Shown in pieces: positions 60,067 through 64,000 of a stretch of DNA of 64,000 nucleotides (its first letter is position 1; each line of letters opens with the position of its first letter). The translations under genes were made by a program, and so were the position numbers. The stretch lies in NCBI GenBank assembly GCA_045660545.1, contig JAZREA010000019.1, positions 1 to 64,000 on the forward strand, written 5' to 3'. The stretch is from JAZREA01 sp045660545 (GTDB taxonomy: Bacteria; Bacillota; Clostridia; Monoglobales; Firm-18). The notes beneath the pieces are model-generated. The model was given only the letters and a program-made list of their open reading frames with translations. It did not search any database and was not told the DNA's origin.

Positions 60067-60100
60067 ATTTTGTCCCCAGATGAATTTCTGGGGGCAAAAT
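60067..60100 (-). terminator. Terminator of the minus-strand unknown gene
   Basis: A 14-bp stem (60067-60080 with 60087-60100, one G-U) with a 6-base loop begins immediately after the stop codon of the gene ending at 60101. Confidence 0.75.
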
Positions 60101-61063
60101 TTATTTTCTATTCTTATTCAAATCTGGTATTCCCTTATAGGTCTTAAAGTCTTTTTTTGATTCAGCATTTTTCTTTTCAATAAGGTCATTTGTCATTGTT
60201 CTGCTGAAACCTATGAAAAATGATTTCTTACAGATGATGTCAAAAACTCTATCACTACCATTTAGAGTATAGCCATTTAGATTTAACAATTTTTCTGTAA
60301 GCGATAGAGGGAATGAAAGGGCAAAAGAAAGATTTATAAATATCTTCTTTCTAAATTCTTGTTCGCATTTGTTTTTACTGATGAAATCATTATATACACT
60401 TTTGGGAACTCCATATTCTTCAAGTGCTTCACAATAACTGCTTTTACTTGTTCTTTCAGTAAATTCAATTTCATAATTTCTTTTCTTGTCGCACTCTTTC
60501 AAGAATTCATCATAAGAAGATGATTTAAGCCACTTATTGTCAATAAATACTCTTGTTCTTATTTTTAATTCATTAAATCGCTGATTTAAGATAATATCGT
60601 GTAATGTGTCTTTATAAGAAATTTCGTGTTTTGCTTTTTCTTCTTTTGAAGTGTCTGTGTCCTTTGCTTCTTTCTGTTCAAAGACCTTAATCAGTTTATC
60701 ATAATATTTGTTAAACTGTTGTGAAAGTTCGTTTTCTATCTTACTGGAAGCAAAAATAGAATTTTCAAAGTTATAAATAAAAGGATTGATTGTTTCTTTT
60801 CCACTACCGAAATCAAAATGGAATGAAATCATATCTCGGTATGAAGTATAAATAATCGCTTTCTTATATTTTTCACTTTTGTAAATGCTTTCGTTTGCTT
60901 CTGAATGTCTTTCCCATTCATCACAAAAATTTTCTAATTCAATATAATAATCTTCAATTCTATCAAAATTTTCACGAACTACACATTGACGGCAACTGAT
61001 AATCCAATCGGCAATCTCTTTATAATTCATTTTTGATAAATCAACTGAAAATAAACCATTCAT
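60101..61063 (-). CDS. Hypothetical protein of a mobile-element type
   Basis: The 320-residue, mainly helical, charged protein has no signal peptide or catalytic motif I can name. Its end (FALSFPLSLTEKLLNLNGYT, then DRVFDII and FIGFSRTMTNDLIEKKN) recalls a C-terminal helical region common in integrated elements of Firmicutes. The ATG at 61063 follows AGGTGG; an in-frame start at 61138 would read through the preceding terminator. It is very A/T-rich. Lies downstream of the restriction-modification genes with its own leader. Confidence 0.65.
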   Translation of the reverse strand: MNGLFSVDLSKMNYKEIADWIISCRQCVVRENFDRIEDYYIELENFCDEWERHSEANESIYKSEKYKKAIIYTSYRDMISFHFDFGSGKETINPFIYNFENSIFASSKIENELSQQFNKYYDKLIKVFEQKEAKDTDTSKEEKAKHEISYKDTLHDIILNQRFNELKIRTRVFIDNKWLKSSSYDEFLKECDKKRNYEIEFTERTSKSSYCEALEEYGVPKSVYNDFISKNKCEQEFRKKIFINLSFALSFPLSLTEKLLNLNGYTLNGSDRVFDIICKKSFFIGFSRTMTNDLIEKKNAESKKDFKTYKGIPDLNKNRK

Positions 61064-61086
61064 AATAATACACCACCTAAAAGAGA

Positions 61087-61122
61087 AAACCGCCAGAATG
61101 TAAAAACACATTCTGACGGTTT
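61087..61122 (-). terminator. Terminator downstream of the restriction gene
   Basis: Arms 61087-61101 and 61108-61122 pair over 15 positions with one mismatch; on the minus strand a T-rich tract follows. The 237-base gap (61064-61300) also holds a small CCTGCCC/GGGCAGG hairpin (61151-61168) and no gene. Confidence 0.65.
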
Positions 61123-61300
61123 CTGTTATTCCTACCATTTGTATTTGTTGCCTGCCCCAAAGGGCAGGAGTAATACCATTTCTTAACCATTTTGTTTCCT
61201 GCCATTGTTATTCTTTTAGACTAACAAAATAGATATGAGGGTGTAAAGGTTGCCCTTTACCTTATATACTATGCAGGAATATGTCAGAATATAACCTTTA

Positions 61301-62608
61301 TTACAATTTAGTCAAGTTAAATACCCATTTAAGCCAACAAGAAACCGAAGTAGAACGCCGTTCTATCTGTCCTTTATTACAAACATTCAATTCTTTCATC
61401 ATCTTTGTAATATCGCTTTTCTTTGGAAGTTCCCCAGAACTAATAATTTCATCAAAGAAGTGAGCATATATTTTATGTTGTAAAATCAAACTGACTATTT
61501 TAAGTTGTCGTTCTTTATAGTTTAACTTAAAAACTCTATTTCCAAGTTCGGTTAGTTGTACGAAAATTTGTTTATCTTCCTTGACTTTTTCAAACAACCC
61601 CAAATATTTCCCAGCATTAAAATAATAATCAGATTGTCTTTCTTGAAAATCCATAAGTTCTGCTATCTGGACTGTTGTCATAGGATTATCATACATATTT
61701 TCAAGTAGAGAAATAATGCGATCCATTGAATCTGCCTGAACAAATGGTATGGTTGTTTTTTCCATATTATCATCTGTTATAATGTTTGTATTGTTCCTGA
61801 CAGAGATTAAATCTTCCATATCAATACTGGTATCTTGTAATGAATAGTTTTTTGTCTTGACCAATTCAATAGAAGAATAATCTTCAAGTTTTGTAAATCT
61901 ATATTCAAACAATCTATATATCATATTTGAATATACAGAGAACACAAGTCTTATAGGCTTATTTACTTTTGTTTTCCACAATCTATATGGATAATATAAT
62001 TGTCTTATATGAAAATCTTCATATACAACATTTTTGGCTTCCATTATAACTACTGATTCATCATTTTCAAAACCACCGTCAATTTCACAACGAGCATTAT
62101 TAACTACAACATTCCTTTTTATGTTTCTAAAAGTATCTACTTGAAACTCAAAAGTCCCCGTCCCCATTTTTCCATTAAATGTTGAAACATTTTTACTTGT
62201 TCCCAGAAAATCGTCAAGTATGCCTGTTAGAATCAATACATTTATAGCATTAGCCTCGGAGTTTATATTGTTTATGTCTATTGACTCATACTCTGGCACA
62301 TCAACATGTGTCATTTTTTCCACTTTTTCTTCCAATTCAGGTATTTCTTGATATAGTATAAAATCACTTATAACATAAGAACTGCTACTGTCAGGCAGAA
62401 TATTTAGTTTGTTTTTCCTCAATATATCTGGAAGTGATGATGTGCTGTCCCATTTTGCCATAAGTCTAGGTTCTTTATATTCTTTTATTTGACTTGCCTT
62501 TATATGAAATATTCCGTTTGTTTCAACTTCTTGTATGATATTATATTTTTCTATTAACTCTTTCCAAGCGTCATTAGTAGAAAGGTTTTTACTTTTGTTC
62601 TGGGACAT
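61301..62608 (-). CDS. Probable type II restriction endonuclease
   Basis: The 435 residues show a PD-(D/E)xK-like nuclease core: CEIDGGFENDESVVIMEAKN gives D177 and E190-A-K192. The following YEDFHIRQLYYPYRLW recalls endonucleases paired with Dam-type methylases. A winged-helix region (about 315-370: TVQIAELMDFQERQSDYYFN) lies C-terminal. The start ATG follows GAGGTG by 10 bases and overlaps the methylase gene by 20 bases, the classic restriction-modification arrangement with the methylase first. Recognition sequence unknown. Confidence 0.78.
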   Translation of the reverse strand: MSQNKSKNLSTNDAWKELIEKYNIIQEVETNGIFHIKASQIKEYKEPRLMAKWDSTSSLPDILRKNKLNILPDSSSSYVISDFILYQEIPELEEKVEKMTHVDVPEYESIDINNINSEANAINVLILTGILDDFLGTSKNVSTFNGKMGTGTFEFQVDTFRNIKRNVVVNNARCEIDGGFENDESVVIMEAKNVVYEDFHIRQLYYPYRLWKTKVNKPIRLVFSVYSNMIYRLFEYRFTKLEDYSSIELVKTKNYSLQDTSIDMEDLISVRNNTNIITDDNMEKTTIPFVQADSMDRIISLLENMYDNPMTTVQIAELMDFQERQSDYYFNAGKYLGLFEKVKEDKQIFVQLTELGNRVFKLNYKERQLKIVSLILQHKIYAHFFDEIISSGELPKKSDITKMMKELNVCNKGQIERRSTSVSCWLKWVFNLTKL

Positions 62609-63434
62609 AATAAACTAACACCTCATTTATTTCCCCTCTTTTTTCAGCATTACTGTTTATTGTTCGTTTTGCTTGAACTGTAAGAATGGAATAATCTTTA
62701 TATAAATCTCTAATCTCTGGACAATCAGAGTTAGAAAGCAAAAAGCCTATATTCTTGGCTTTTAATTTATCACACTCTCTTTTTAACTCAACTTGTTGTT
62801 CATAAGAAAAGCCGTTTTCAGTATAGCCAGTAAAAGAAGATGATGATGAAATAGGCATATAAGGTGGATCAAGATAAACAAATGCCCCTTTTCTCAATCC
62901 TTTTAAAGCTTCTTTATAATCTCCCTGCTTAATTGTAATGTTATTATTTTTCAAATATTTTGACATTGCCCTGATTGTAGGAGCATTGACTATGTTAGGA
63001 TTTTTATATTTACCATAAGGGGAGTTAAATTGCCCTGCTGAATTAACCCTATATAAACCATTAAAGCAAGTTTTGTTTAAGTATATTATTCTCGCCGCTT
63101 TTTCCACATCGGTAAGAGAATCAAAGTTTTTAACTCTATCTAATGCCCTTACCTTGTAAAAATACTCTTCGTTGTTATTTAAACTATGTTTTTCCAGTTC
63201 CTTAATTAGTTCTTCTGGGTAATCTCTAACAGTCAAATATACATTTATCAATTCTTCATTGTAGTCATTGATAATAGCTTTTTTAGGTTGTAGTTCAAAG
63301 AAAACCGCACCACCACCAATGAATGGTTCAACATAAGTAGAACAGTTGGCATTTATTAAAGGAATTATACTATCTAATAATTGCCTTTTTCCACCAACCC
63401 ATTTTAGTATGGGGCTAATAAGCACATTTTTCAC
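62589..63434 (-). CDS. Dam-family DNA adenine-N6 methyltransferase
   Basis: The 281-residue D12-class methylase has the SAM site WVGGKRQLL near 12-20 and PFIGGGAVFFEL near 37-48, and the catalytic motif DPPY at 189-192. It protects host DNA from the endonuclease encoded just downstream, with which it overlaps by 20 bases. The GTG at 63434 is chosen because AGAGGTG precedes it by about 5 bases; a TTG at 63452 is an alternative. Recognition site may or may not be GATC. Confidence 0.9.
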   Translation of the reverse strand: MKNVLISPILKWVGGKRQLLDSIIPLINANCSTYVEPFIGGGAVFFELQPKKAIINDYNEELINVYLTVRDYPEELIKELEKHSLNNNEEYFYKVRALDRVKNFDSLTDVEKAARIIYLNKTCFNGLYRVNSAGQFNSPYGKYKNPNIVNAPTIRAMSKYLKNNNITIKQGDYKEALKGLRKGAFVYLDPPYMPISSSSSFTGYTENGFSYEQQVELKRECDKLKAKNIGFLLSNSDCPEIRDLYKDYSILTVQAKRTINSNAEKRGEINEVLVYYVPEQK

Positions 63435-63466
63435 TTGAACACCTCTTTTCAAAACAATCTAAATTT

Positions 63467-63495
63467 ATTATAACACATAATTTCCCAAAAGTCAA
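63467..63495 (-). promoter_or_regulatory. Promoter of the restriction-modification operon
   Basis: On the minus strand TTGACT (63495-63490) and TATAAT (63472-63467) are 17 bases apart, about 32 bases before the methylase start. Confidence 0.65.
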
Positions 63496-63537
63496 TTTTC
63501 TTCCGCATAAAAGGATAATTTCTGAATATTTATTGTT

Positions 63538-64000
63538 TTATGGTGGAATATATATTCTTTTCTTATCTATTCTTAATAGATATACCTTCTTAACTGATAT
63601 ATTCTTTCTCTTACTTAATAGAGGGGTATATATTATATAAGTCATATTACATTGTAGTCTTTTTGTATTTAATTGTGTTCGGGAATGTCTTTGTCTGCCT
63701 TGTTTCTTCGGTTGTGTCGGTTTTTCTATATGTGTAAATTTAATTCGTTGTGCCTTAATGGTGGCGTTTGCTTTTGATACGGCGGTATAAAATCCGTGCT
63801 TGTCGGTTGATAATATTCCTTTTTCGTCTATCTCTACTGTTCGTATGGTCTGGGATTGTCTTAATACATAGGTCAATGCTTCTTCTTGATATTCTCGGCA
63901 ATCGTTATACCATACTGCTTTGGTCTTATATTTGTTGTTCAAGCGGTCAGCCATAAGGGAACATATCATATCAGCAGGATTGCCGTATAGAACGATATGT
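63538..64000 (-). CDS. Unknown protein, C-terminal part (cut by window end)
   Basis: The frame is open to the window edge, so the ATG at 63969 is probably internal: upstream codons read HIVLYGNPAD before it. About 154 residues are visible. They show DRLNNKYKTKAVWYNDCREY, then TVEIDEKGILSTDKHGFYTA, then a basic, low-complexity tail (PKKQGRQRHSRTQLNTKRLQ). I recognise no family. Being beside a restriction-modification operon in an A/T-rich region suggests a gene of the same integrated element. Confidence 0.55.
   Translation of the reverse strand, partial: HIVLYGNPADMICSLMADRLNNKYKTKAVWYNDCREYQEEALTYVLRQSQTIRTVEIDEKGILSTDKHGFYTAVSKANATIKAQRIKFTHIEKPTQPKKQGRQRHSRTQLNTKRLQCNMTYIIYTPLLSKRKNISVKKVYLLRIDKKRIYIPP

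Noticed and set aside
1..64000. CRISPR arrays, insertion sequences, group II introns, retrons
   Set aside because: No regularly spaced direct repeats, transposase, reverse transcriptase or intron motifs were seen on either strand.

Overview
The window is bacterial chromosome from a low- to mid-GC Gram-positive, most likely a spore-forming member of the Clostridia. The evidence is strong AGGAGG-type ribosome binding sites, sigma-A promoters with 17-bp spacers, the sporulation genes yabP and yabQ, an S-layer-homology protein, and a ZTP riboswitch on the purine operon. The species cannot be named from sequence alone. No rRNA, intact tRNA, transposase or CRISPR array was found.

Left part (1-22.9 kb). 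The 3' end of fusA and tuf come first, followed on the minus strand by a CLC-type (probably fluoride) antiporter, a DnaQ-like exonuclease and the translesion polymerase dinB. dinB is divergent from an XRE repressor plus ImmA/IrrE protease pair. The two consensus promoters interlock over twin AAGTNACTT operators, which suggests a protease-relieved, LexA-independent damage switch. Next is a metF-metH cluster with a separate MetH reactivation gene. Two minus-strand transcription units follow: a glutamate-cysteine ligase-like gene with a YcdB/SLH protein, and a solute-binding lipoprotein. The conserved yabM-rqcP-yabP-yabQ-divIC-yabR cluster comes next, then trmN6-like, a soluble histidine kinase, a VIT/VWA protein and gap.

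Centre (22.9-43.9 kb). A complete-looking pyrimidine operon (pyrC carB pyrK pyrD pyrF pyrE pyrB pyrI, without carA) sits behind a promoter and a transcription attenuator that looks PyrR-like. It is followed by a purine operon (purE, purF-like, purM, purN, purO-type IMP cyclohydrolase, AICAR formyltransferase, glyA, purD, purL) behind a ZTP riboswitch. The PurF-like enzyme has lost its glutaminase nucleophile and other glutaminase residues. The usual bifunctional PurH is replaced by two separate proteins.

Right part (43.9-59.9 kb). This is an accessory zone of mostly single genes: small hypotheticals, a WapI-like immunity protein, a beta-lactamase-like hydrolase, an isochorismatase-like hydrolase, an esterase, a 1086-residue glycosidase-like protein, a PHP phosphoesterase, a nitroreductase, a YfcE-like phosphoesterase, a DUF362-ferredoxin protein, an MFS transporter and a TauE permease. 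It ends with a copper ATPase carrying a C-terminal CopZ-like domain and an adjacent Cu/Zn-SOD-like protein. Related intergenic repeats, some with a 29-nt identical core and a palindrome, lie just upstream of several of these genes. I regard them as the least explained feature of the window.

Right end (59.9-64 kb). A 13-nt tRNA-Ser-like 3' end is followed by AT-rich minus-strand genes: an unknown protein, a type II restriction endonuclease-like protein, a Dam-family methylase and a gene cut by the window edge. This looks like one end of an integrated element carrying a restriction-modification system.
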